A stretch of 11,048 bases of DNA from assembly GCA_964568815.1 (NCBI GenBank), contig CAZMRY010000048.1, positions 1 through 11,048 on the forward strand, written 5' to 3'. The translations under genes were made by a program, and so were the position numbers. Below are positions 1 through 5,881 of the stretch, piece after piece (positions within the stretch are counted from its first letter, which is position 1; every line of letters begins with the position of its first letter). Source of the stretch: RGIG8700 sp964568815 (GTDB lineage Bacteria > Bacillota > Clostridia > RGIG6154). Under the pieces are notes generated by a model. The model was not told where the DNA came from, searched no databases, and worked only from the letters and a program-made list of their open reading frames with translations.

Positions 1-75
1 CGCCCCTACGGTCATTATTTATGCATATCTATACATTTTGCTACAGACCCTTTTTGCACTCTGGAATTTTTTACA

Positions 76-1437
76 TTACCTTTTGGCAAGTTTTATTTGT
101 TTTTCGACGGATTCCTTTGAAGGTCCGCCTTCTGATTTTCTCATATTAACGCAGGTTTCAAGGTTAATTGCATCAAAAACATCTTCTTCAAAAATTTCTG
201 AATATTCTTTGTAAACCTCAAGGGGAACTTCCTCTAATGTCTTATCGTTTAAAACGCACCAGCCTACTATTGAGCCTGAAATTTTGTACGCATCTCTGAA
301 CGGGATGCCTTTTTTTGTAAGGTAGTCAGCTAAATCTGTTGCATTTATAAAGCCCTTTGCGGCAGCCTTTCTCATATTGTCCTTTAAAACTGTCATAGTG
401 TCAATCATAGGAATAACTGTAATAAGACATTCTTTTATTGTGTCAACCGCGTCAAATATTGCCTCTTTATCCTCCTGCATATCCTTGTTATATGCTAAGG
501 ACAAGCTTTTCATCATTGTAAGAAGTGTCATTAAATCGCCGTAAACTCTGCCTGTTTTACCTCTTACAAGCTCAGTTATATCAGGATTTTTCTTCTGTGG
601 CATAATGCTTGAGCCTGTTGAGAAACCATCATCAAGTTCTATGAATTTGAATTCCCAGCTACACCACAAAACAACTTCTTCTGAAAATCTTGAAAGGTGC
701 ATCATTGCAATGGAAATGTCAGAGGCAAGCTCAATTGCAAAATCTCTGTCCGAAACACCGTCAAGACTGTTTGTGCAAACGCTGTTAAAGCCAAGCTCCT
801 CTTTTACCATTTGTCTGTCAATAGGGTAGGTTGTACCTGCTAAAGCACAGCTTCCAAGAGGAAGAACCTTTGTTCTCTCTAAACACTGGGTGAGTCTTTC
901 TTTATCTCTTAAAAGCATAGAAACATATGCCATTAAATGATGCCCAAGCATTATAGGCTGTGCACGCTGAAGATGTGTGTAGCCGGGCATAATGGTTTCT
1001 TTGTTTTCTTCTGCTTTTTTAATGAGCGTTTCAATAAGCTCTGAAATAAGCTCAATTATTTCTTTTATTTCATCAATAAGATAAAGTCTTAAATCAAGGG
1101 CAACCTGGTCGTTTCTGCTTCGTGCAGTGTGAAGTCTTTTACCTGCATCACCAATTCTTTTTGTAAGCTCTGCCTCAATAAACATATGTATATCTTCGGC
1201 ATCATTGTCAAATGTGAGCTTTCCATTTTCAATATCTGCAAGAATTCCTTTTAAACCCTCTGTGATTGAAATAACATCTTCATCAGAAATAATACCACAC
1301 TTGCCAAGCATTTTTGCGTGTGCCATACTTCCTTTGATATCGTGTTTATACATTCTGCAGTCAAAAGAGAGGGAAGAGTTAAAGCTGTTAACTCTTTCGT
1401 CTGTATCTTTGGTAAATCTGCCTGCCCAGAGTTTCAT
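76..1437 (-). CDS. argH: Argininosuccinate lyase
   Basis: This cytoplasmic enzyme of the fumarase/aspartase superfamily splits argininosuccinate into arginine and fumarate, the last step of arginine synthesis. The 453-residue length is normal for the family. The N-terminus MKLWAGRF is typical. HTARSRNDQ and GYTHLQRAQP form the conserved active-site regions. The superfamily signature GSSIMPQKKNPD lies at residues 275-286, with Ser277 as the expected catalytic serine of the mobile loop. The ATG start is preceded by an AAGGA-type ribosome binding site. It lies 63 bp downstream of argG on the same strand with no proper terminator between, so the two are probably co-transcribed from the argG promoter. 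No frame damage is seen. The assignment is firm. Confidence 0.98.
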   Translation of the reverse strand: MKLWAGRFTKDTDERVNSFNSSLSFDCRMYKHDIKGSMAHAKMLGKCGIISDEDVISITEGLKGILADIENGKLTFDNDAEDIHMFIEAELTKRIGDAGKRLHTARSRNDQVALDLRLYLIDEIKEIIELISELIETLIKKAEENKETIMPGYTHLQRAQPIMLGHHLMAYVSMLLRDKERLTQCLERTKVLPLGSCALAGTTYPIDRQMVKEELGFNSVCTNSLDGVSDRDFAIELASDISIAMMHLSRFSEEVVLWCSWEFKFIELDDGFSTGSSIMPQKKNPDITELVRGKTGRVYGDLMTLLTMMKSLSLAYNKDMQEDKEAIFDAVDTIKECLITVIPMIDTMTVLKDNMRKAAAKGFINATDLADYLTKKGIPFRDAYKISGSIVGWCVLNDKTLEEVPLEVYKEYSEIFEEDVFDAINLETCVNMRKSEGGPSKESVEKQIKLAKR

Positions 1438-1471
1438 AAATTTTTAATTCCTTTCCGTGTTAATATCGCAA

Positions 1472-1493
1472 GAGAGTTCCCGCAGGAACTCTC
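1472..1493 (-). other. Intercistronic hairpin between argG and argH
   Basis: A perfect 9-bp inverted repeat, GAGAGTTCC (1472-1480) and GGAACTCTC (1485-1493), is separated by a 4-nt loop. Read leftwards in the argGH transcript, the stem is followed by TTGCGATATT, which is not a U-tract, so it should not act as an intrinsic terminator. It could stabilise a processed argG 3' end or lower argH expression relative to argG. Read rightwards it is followed by CTTTTAATT, but no gene on that strand would need it. Confidence 0.6.
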
Positions 1494-1500
1494 CTTTTAA

Positions 1501-2724
1501 TTATATAAGTTTTTTACCTTTTTTAAGGTCTTTTTTTGCCTTAACTGTAATAGGAAGACCAAAGAGATTGATGAAGCCCTGTGAATCCATCTGGTTGTAA
1601 TCTTCGTCTTCACCAAATGATGCAGTCTGTTCGTCGTGAAGTGTATCAGGACTTGTAACACCTGCATTTATAATATTACCTTTGTAAAGCTTGAGTTTTA
1701 CATCACCGTTAACTGTTTTCTGTGTTTCGTCAACAAAAGCACGGATAGCATCACAAAGAGGTGTGTACCACTGACCGTTGTAAACAATGTCTGCCATTTT
1801 CTGAGCAACGATTGCTTTGAAGTGTGAAGTTTCTTTATCAAGACAGATTGTTTCCAAAACTTCGTGTGCATGATAGAGAATTGTTCCGCCCGGTGTTTCA
1901 TAAACACCACGGCTCTTCATACCAACAAGTCTGTTTTCAACAACATCGAAAATGCCGATGCCGTTAGCACCACCGATTTTGTTTAATTCTTCGATGAGTG
2001 AAACGCCATCCATTTCCTTGCCGTCTAATTTAACAGGAACACCTTTGTCAAAAGTAATTGTAACATATGTAGCCTTATCAGGAGCTTTTTCAGGTGAAAC
2101 ACCAAGCTCTAAAATCTTGTCAAACATTGGTTCATTTGCAGGATCTTCAAGGTCTAAGCCTTCGTGTGATAAGTGCCAGAGGTTTTTATCTTTTGAATAG
2201 CTTGTTTCTCTTGTAATCTTAAGAGGAATGTTGTGTGCTTCAGCATATTCAATTTCCTCGTCACGGGATTTAATATCCCATATACGCCAAGGTGCAATAA
2301 CATCAAGGTCAGGAGCGAAAGCTTTGATTGTAAGCTCAAAACGAACCTGGTCATTACCCTTACCTGTGCAACCATGACAGATAGCTTCAGCATTTTCAGC
2401 CTTTGCAATTTCAACAAGACGCTTTGCAATAGGGTAACGAGCGAAAGATGTACCTAAAAGATAGCCTTCGTATTTAGCACCTGCCTTAAGAGTAGGCCAG
2501 ATGTAATCTTCAACGAATTCTTTCTGAATATTTTCAATATATAATTTGCTTGCACCTGTTTTGATGGCTTTTTCTTCAAGACCGTCAAGCTCAGTTCCCT
2601 GACCAACATCAACACATACTGCAACAACTTCACAGTCACCGTATGTTTCTTTAAGCCATGGAATGATAATTGATGTGTCAAGTCCGCCTGAGTATGCAAG
2701 AACAACTTTTTTGTACTGTTTCAT
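1501..2724 (-). CDS. argG: Argininosuccinate synthase
   Basis: This enzyme joins citrulline and aspartate, using ATP, to give argininosuccinate, the substrate of the neighbouring argH product. The protein has 407 residues, close to the usual length of about 400. The PP-loop ATP-pyrophosphatase motif SGGLDTS is at residues 12-18, after the strand VVLAY. Further conserved blocks are YLLGTSFARYPIAK and CHGCTGKGNDQVRFE, the citrulline/aspartate-binding region. The ATG is preceded by AAGGAG. A near-consensus promoter stands about 40 bp upstream, with ARG-box-like palindromes beyond its -35 element. Repression by arginine through an ArgR/AhrC-type protein is therefore likely, though inferred. It heads the leftward argGH unit. 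Confidence 0.98.
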   Translation of the reverse strand: MKQYKKVVLAYSGGLDTSIIIPWLKETYGDCEVVAVCVDVGQGTELDGLEEKAIKTGASKLYIENIQKEFVEDYIWPTLKAGAKYEGYLLGTSFARYPIAKRLVEIAKAENAEAICHGCTGKGNDQVRFELTIKAFAPDLDVIAPWRIWDIKSRDEEIEYAEAHNIPLKITRETSYSKDKNLWHLSHEGLDLEDPANEPMFDKILELGVSPEKAPDKATYVTITFDKGVPVKLDGKEMDGVSLIEELNKIGGANGIGIFDVVENRLVGMKSRGVYETPGGTILYHAHEVLETICLDKETSHFKAIVAQKMADIVYNGQWYTPLCDAIRAFVDETQKTVNGDVKLKLYKGNIINAGVTSPDTLHDEQTASFGEDEDYNQMDSQGFINLFGLPITVKAKKDLKKGKKLI

Positions 2725-2761
2725 AACTAAAAATCTCCTTCAGTAATTAACTTATGTGAAC

Positions 2762-2789
2762 ATTATACCACCTATATTTCATTTGTCAA
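2762..2789 (-). promoter_or_regulatory. argG promoter
   Basis: On the minus strand there is a perfect -35 TTGACA (plus-strand 2784-2789), a 16-bp spacer and a perfect -10 TATAAT (2762-2767). TGG just before the -10 makes it an extended -10 element. The expected start of transcription is near 2755, about 30 nt before the argG ATG, with an AAGGAG ribosome binding site between. This is a strong sigma-A-type promoter that would need repression to be controlled. Confidence 0.88.
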
Positions 2790-2794
2790 TAGTT

Positions 2795-2885
2795 TTTGCA
2801 TAAAAATTTAACAAAAATGTATTTTTATGCAAAATATATGTATAAATATTTGCATATTTAAAAAAAAGTTGCATAAATATTAAAA
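2795..2885. promoter_or_regulatory. Array of ARG-box-like operators (ArgR/AhrC type)
   Basis: The expected ARG box is a palindrome of the form TGAAT-4-ATTCA, or TGCAT/ATGCA in Gram-positive versions. Matching cores are TGCAT-AAAA-ATTTA (2797-2810), TGTAT-TTTT-ATGCA (2818-2831), a weaker TGTAT-AAAT-ATTTG (2839-2852) and TGCAT-AAAT-ATTAA (2870-2883). The first three have centres exactly 21 bp apart, the classic spacing of paired ARG boxes on one face of the helix. In addition, TTTTGCATAAAAAT (2794-2807) and ATTTTTATGCAAAA (2821-2834) form a perfect 14-bp inverted repeat. The array begins just upstream of the argG -35 box and runs to the ribosome binding site of the divergent gene. ArgR binding is inferred; the region is very A/T-rich, which favours chance matches. 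Confidence 0.7.
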
Positions 2886-2897
2886 CGAGGTGGTATA

Positions 2898-3803
2898 TTG
2901 AAAGAAATAATTTATATAACTGCGATTTACACAGGCACAATAATAGGGGCAGGCTTTGCCACAGGCAAGGAAATACAGCAATTTTTTGCAAATCCATCAG
3001 GCATAATAATTGCATTTTTCCTGTTCCTGATTATAAACACAAGACTTTTTACATATGTAAATAAAAATAATATTTATACATATGAGGAGCTTCTTGACTA
3101 TAAGTGTCCAAGATTAAAAAATTTTGTTAAGGCTGTATCAGGTATTTTCGCACTTTTGTCCTATGGGGTTATGTGCAGCGGAGCAGGTGAGGCACTTAAT
3201 TTTAAAGGTGCAGGAATACTTTTCTCTGTTATATGCTGTGTTATTTTTTTGTTTGAGCTAAAAGGTATAACATATCTTAATTTAATTGCAACCCCGTTAA
3301 TAGTAATAGGAATAGTCGCCATATCCTGCACAAAAATTACAACCTTTGCAGATACTACTTACAGCTCTGTTAAATACTGTGCATACAACACTCTTTGCTG
3401 TCTGCCTGTTATTCCTTCCTTTAATTATTATATGAAGGACAAAAAGAAAGCATATATTTCAGCTTTATCGGTAACCGTAACTGTTTGTCTGCTTATTTTA
3501 GCGGTATATTTTGCTCTGCCTGATATTGTTATAAATCTGCCTCTGCTTAAAACAGCAGAAGAAGTGGGGCTTACATACTTTTATTATCCGTCACTTCTTC
3601 TTGCAATGCTTACAACTGCTGTTTCATCAGGATACGGATATATGTGTTGTAATACAAAGGGTAAATATACCCATATCGGCGTACTTTTTATTACCTCTAT
3701 AATAATGCAGAGAATAGATTTCGGTGTGCTTGTTAATTATGTATTTAATTTCTTCGGTCTGGTAAGTTTGGGAATTTTATATTTTTTACTTAAAAAATCT
3801 TGA
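2898..3803 (+). CDS. YkvI-family integral membrane protein, putative transporter
   Basis: This 301-residue, very hydrophobic protein has roughly nine or ten membrane segments and opens with GTIIGAGFATGKE (residues 13-25). That glycine-rich first helix is the hallmark of the YkvI family, which is related to amino-acid/sodium transporters of the APC/LeuT kind; its substrate is not established. The first helix would unwind around GAG to bind substrate, by analogy. The start is TTG, preceded by GAGGTGG at 2887-2893; no ATG lies upstream, and a later start would remove the conserved motif. At 301 residues it is shorter than the roughly 340-360 I recall for relatives, but it has no visible break. 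It diverges from argG across the ARG-box-like array, so an arginine-linked transport role is a reasonable inference. Confidence 0.85.
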   Translation: MKEIIYITAIYTGTIIGAGFATGKEIQQFFANPSGIIIAFFLFLIINTRLFTYVNKNNIYTYEELLDYKCPRLKNFVKAVSGIFALLSYGVMCSGAGEALNFKGAGILFSVICCVIFLFELKGITYLNLIATPLIVIGIVAISCTKITTFADTTYSSVKYCAYNTLCCLPVIPSFNYYMKDKKKAYISALSVTVTVCLLILAVYFALPDIVINLPLLKTAEEVGLTYFYYPSLLLAMLTTAVSSGYGYMCCNTKGKYTHIGVLFITSIIMQRIDFGVLVNYVFNFFGLVSLGILYFLLKKS

Positions 3804-3828
3804 AAAATTGTGCCTTAGGTGTTATACT
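3800..3828 (+). promoter_or_regulatory. Promoter for the membrane protein/DUF1292 pair
   Basis: TTGAAA (3800-3805), a 17-bp spacer and TATACT (3823-3828), with TGT directly before the -10. The -35 box overlaps the TGA stop of the ykvI-like gene, and the predicted start is near 3835, about 24 nt before the next ATG. No terminator lies between the two genes, so read-through from upstream is also possible. Confidence 0.8.
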
Positions 3829-3858
3829 TAAATAAATTTAACAATAAGGGGATAAAAT

Positions 3859-4578
3859 ATGAAAGACAGATCAAAATTAATTTCAATTACAACAACCTGC
3901 GCAGTGCTTGTAGTTTTAGCATGCGTTGGACTTTATTACTTGCAGAATAACCGCATGGACCTTCCTTATATTAAGGCATTCGGTTATCTCGTAGCTACAG
4001 TATCATCATTATTTGCACTCATCTTTCTTAAAAAAGAAGAGGGCAGAAGAGAACTTGCACTTGGCTCATTTGCATTTTCAGCATTGATGCTTGTGTCAGG
4101 TATACTTGCAATTATTCCTAAAGCATCAGGAATTGCAGACCTTACATCACATCTTGCAATGGCATTTTTTGTACCATTTGCACTTTGCTATGTTGGTAAG
4201 CTTGCAACAGGAAAAGATGTGTTTGAAAAAGTACTTGTTAAAGCAATTATCCTTGCAGTTTCAGTATTAGTTGTTATAATTCTTGGATTTATATACAGTC
4301 CTTGGGTATGGACAGCATATAAAGTTCTGTTTGCATTATGGGTAATTATACTTATTGCAGGAGCAGTATTTGCAGTAATTAACTTAATAAAGAAAAGAGA
4401 AGCTTTTATTAACTGGTCATATCTTTTCTTTGTACTTTCTTGTGCAGCAGTATATGTTCAGAGTGTAATTAATACAGCAAAATTCACAAGAACACTTGAG
4501 GCGATTGCGTTACTTGCAGTATCATTCCTCGTGGTTGCTCTTGTATGTAAAGAAGAAGTAAAAACAAACAAAAGATAA
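3859..4578 (+). CDS. Polytopic membrane protein of unknown function
   Basis: I do not recognise the family. The 239 residues form about eight hydrophobic helices, near residues 8-28, 36-57, 66-86, 95-116, 126-146, 150-177, 183-204 and 212-230. Connecting loops are short and basic (KKEEGRRE, LIKKREAF), and a Lys/Arg tail ends the protein. No catalytic or cofactor motif stands out; the only notable polar residue inside a membrane segment is His98. The ATG is preceded by AAGGGGA and by a good promoter. The stop overlaps the ribosome binding site of the DUF1292 gene, so the two are co-expressed. A sensory or scaffold role is possible, but nothing in the sequence shows it. Confidence 0.8.
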   Translation: MKDRSKLISITTTCAVLVVLACVGLYYLQNNRMDLPYIKAFGYLVATVSSLFALIFLKKEEGRRELALGSFAFSALMLVSGILAIIPKASGIADLTSHLAMAFFVPFALCYVGKLATGKDVFEKVLVKAIILAVSVLVVIILGFIYSPWVWTAYKVLFALWVIILIAGAVFAVINLIKKREAFINWSYLFFVLSCAAVYVQSVINTAKFTRTLEAIALLAVSFLVVALVCKEEVKTNKR

Positions 4579-4592
4579 AGGAGAAAAATAAA

Positions 4593-4841
4593 ATGGCTGA
4601 AAACGAAAACATTGTACTTTTAACAGATGATGAAGGAAACGAGGTTGAATTTGAACATATTGATACCGTTGAAATGAACGGAGAAATGTATGTACTTCTT
4701 CTTCCGGTTAAAGAACCTGATGACGGAGTTGTTATCTTAAAATTTGAAGAATCAGAAGGCGAAGAAATTTTAGTTGGCGTGGAAGACGATAATGAAGCCC
4801 AGGCTGTTCTCGACCTTTACAACTCATCAATAGAAGAATAA
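4593..4841 (+). CDS. DUF1292 family protein (YrzB-like)
   Basis: A small acidic protein of 82 residues. The core NIVLLTDDEGNEVEFEHIDT, followed by a Tyr-Val-Leu-Leu strand (residues 27-37) and VVILKFEE, matches the DUF1292 pattern common in Bacillota, where the gene often sits near ruvX or Fur-family genes. The biochemical role is unknown. Here it follows an eight-helix membrane protein instead, with the AAAGGAG ribosome binding site (4577-4583) overlapping the upstream stop codon, which indicates translational coupling. The 3' end of the gene probably carries the promoter of the 6S RNA candidate that follows. Confidence 0.9.
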   Translation: MAENENIVLLTDDEGNEVEFEHIDTVEMNGEMYVLLLPVKEPDDGVVILKFEESEGEEILVGVEDDNEAQAVLDLYNSSIEE

Positions 4842-4842
4842 T
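4816..4842 (+). promoter_or_regulatory. Possible promoter of the 6S RNA candidate
   Basis: TTTACA (4816-4821) and AATAAT (4837-4842) each match the sigma-A consensus at 5 of 6 positions, but the spacer is only 15 bp. Transcription would start near 4849-4850, exactly where the outer RNA stem begins. The site lies inside the end of the DUF1292 gene. This is tentative because of the short spacer. Confidence 0.4.
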
Positions 4843-4849
4843 AGAATTT

Positions 4850-5030
4850 CCTGCCTGATTTGTCAGCAGTCTTAAATGTTTTGAACCAACAATTGATTAA
4901 AGGGAAATCGACTTCGTTTGTGGCTTGCAGGCCTTCCACTTTATGTGATGTTAGGAGCGACTAAGCAAATGAGAGATTACCCACCTGTGAAAACAGGTTT
5001 AAAAATCTGAGACTGCAACGGTCAGGTGGG
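4850..5030 (+). ncRNA. ssrS: 6S RNA candidate (SsrS type)
   Basis: This 181-nt stretch has no ORF and folds into one long, interrupted hairpin. The terminal stem pairs 4850-4858 with 5022-5030 and 4866-4871 (GCAGTC) with 5011-5016 (GACTGC). A large central bubble follows; its 3' strand holds a perfect 6-bp hairpin ACCTGT-GAAA-ACAGGT with a GNRA loop (4983-4998). The apical arm pairs 4902-4909 with 4975-4982 (one A-A mismatch) and 4913-4920 with 4966-4973, with a further small stem GTGG/CCAC inside. Stem, bubble with 3'-side hairpin, and apical arm at 180-200 nt is the known design of 6S RNA, which mimics an open promoter and traps sigma-A RNA polymerase. TTTTGAACC in the 5' bubble strand also fits Gram-positive 6S as I remember it. 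The alternative is an unassigned ncRNA. Confidence 0.8.
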
Positions 5031-5036
5031 ATTTTT
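5023..5036 (+). terminator. Weak intrinsic terminator at the 3' end of the 6S RNA candidate
   Basis: The 3' strand of the outer stem (CAGGTGGG) runs straight into ATTTTT. The same CAGGTGGG is also an exact complement of CCCACCTG at 4980-4987, so either pairing gives a GC-rich stem followed by a short U-tract. The U-run is only five residues, so termination may be partial. Confidence 0.5.
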
Positions 5037-5091
5037 ACTTATAAGAAAATTTTTTGTCTTTTATGCAACCTTTTTAAGAAATAAAGGGTGT

Positions 5092-5097
5092 TATAAG
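5092..5097 (+). promoter_or_regulatory. Possible -10 element before the lipoprotein gene
   Basis: TATAAG matches the -10 consensus at 5 of 6 positions, 28 bp before the lipoprotein ATG. No convincing -35 box is found at 16-18 bp upstream. An independent promoter is expected here because of the preceding RNA gene, but the match is weak. Confidence 0.3.
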
Positions 5098-5124
5098 CGG
5101 AAAACATAAAAAAGGAGAAAATTT

Positions 5125-5826
5125 ATGAAAAAAATTATAGCACTTATTTTAGCTCTTGCAGTTATGACATCTCTCGTAGCTTGCGGAGGAAAAACAGATG
5201 TTGAGGATGTTAATGCTTCTGACGAAGCAGTAGAAACAATTAGCCCTGAAGAAGGTGTTGAAGATGTCGCTGTAGATGATGAAAAGCCTGCAGAAGACAA
5301 AAAGGAAGAAACAAAGAAAACTGAAACTGTAAAACCTCAGGAAGAAGAACCAACAGCTAAACCACAGGAAGAGCAGAAACCTGCTGAAAAACCTGAAGTT
5401 AAACCAGAAGAAAAACCTGCTGAAGCAGCAAAAACTTTAGGAACAACTCTTCTTGCAGCTTTTAAGGAAAAAGCAGCAACAGGAATGGATGCACAGTCAA
5501 TTGCAGATGCACTTTTAACAAACCCAGCAATTAAATTCGGTGGCGGTGCAATGCCTGTTGAAGAAGGTTATCTTTCAGGTTTTGACAATGCAGAAATCAA
5601 AGGCTTCAAGAGTGGTGTTATGTTTGCACCAATGATTGGCTCAATTCCTTTTGTAGGATATATTTTTGAACTTTCAAGTGCAAATGATGTACCTGCATTT
5701 ATTGCAAATCTTGAAAATAACGCAAACAAAAGATGGAACATCTGTGTTGAAGCAGATGAAATGGTAACAGGCAGCTCAGGCAACAAAGTATTCTTTGTAA
5801 TGTGCCCCGCTTCATTGGAGGATTAA
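5125..5826 (+). CDS. Predicted secreted lipoprotein with charged Glu/Lys/Pro linker
   Basis: The N-terminus is a lipoprotein signal: Lys2-Lys3, a hydrophobic core, then the lipobox LVAC with Cys20 as the lipidated residue, followed by GG. Residues about 25-100 are a low-complexity, charged linker rich in Glu, Lys and Pro with loose repeats such as KPEEKPAE and KPQEEQKPAE, likely to span the cell wall. Residues about 104-233 form a compact domain containing GFDNAEIKGFKSGVMFAP and GNKVFFVMCP, which I cannot assign. The ATG has a good AAAGGAG ribosome binding site. The gene stands alone between the 6S RNA candidate and a strong terminator. It is most likely a surface-anchored protein; substrate or partner is unknown. 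Confidence 0.85.
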   Translation: MKKIIALILALAVMTSLVACGGKTDVEDVNASDEAVETISPEEGVEDVAVDDEKPAEDKKEETKKTETVKPQEEEPTAKPQEEQKPAEKPEVKPEEKPAEAAKTLGTTLLAAFKEKAATGMDAQSIADALLTNPAIKFGGGAMPVEEGYLSGFDNAEIKGFKSGVMFAPMIGSIPFVGYIFELSSANDVPAFIANLENNANKRWNICVEADEMVTGSSGNKVFFVMCPASLED

Positions 5827-5836
5827 ATTATAACTT

Positions 5837-5865
5837 AAAACGGACGCTTTCGTGTCCGTTTTATT
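5837..5865 (+). terminator. Rho-independent terminator after the lipoprotein gene
   Basis: A perfect 9-bp stem, AAAACGGAC (5837-5845) and GTCCGTTTT (5854-5862), with an 8-nt loop GCTTTCGT, ends in TTTTATT. It begins 11 nt after the TAA. A stem ending in T's makes it strong rightwards, and the A-run at its left side could also let it work leftwards. Confidence 0.88.
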
Positions 5866-5881
5866 CTTAAGGGAGATATTT

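Noticed and set aside
1..75. A terminator for argGH
   Set aside because: Only a 4-bp CAGA/TCTG pairing is found downstream of argH, without a U-tract; the true end may lie beyond the left edge.
2725..2897. A T-box or riboswitch leader before argG
   Set aside because: The predicted leader is only about 30 nt, too short for a T-box, and no T-box sequence or terminator hairpin is present.
2779..3015. A 78-codon minus-strand reading frame across the argG/ykvI-like gap
   Set aside because: It overlaps the ykvI-like gene start and the operator array, has no ribosome binding site and a composition typical of random A/T-rich sequence.
5091..5300. A 69-codon minus-strand reading frame opposite the lipoprotein start
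   Set aside because: It is antisense to a clear signal peptide and linker; its Ser/Thr-rich product is the mirror of the Glu/Lys-rich codons.
5852..5881. A GTG start extending the MBOAT protein by ten residues
   Set aside because: It lies inside the terminator stem-loop and has no ribosome binding site, while the ATG at 5882 has AAGGGAG at proper spacing.
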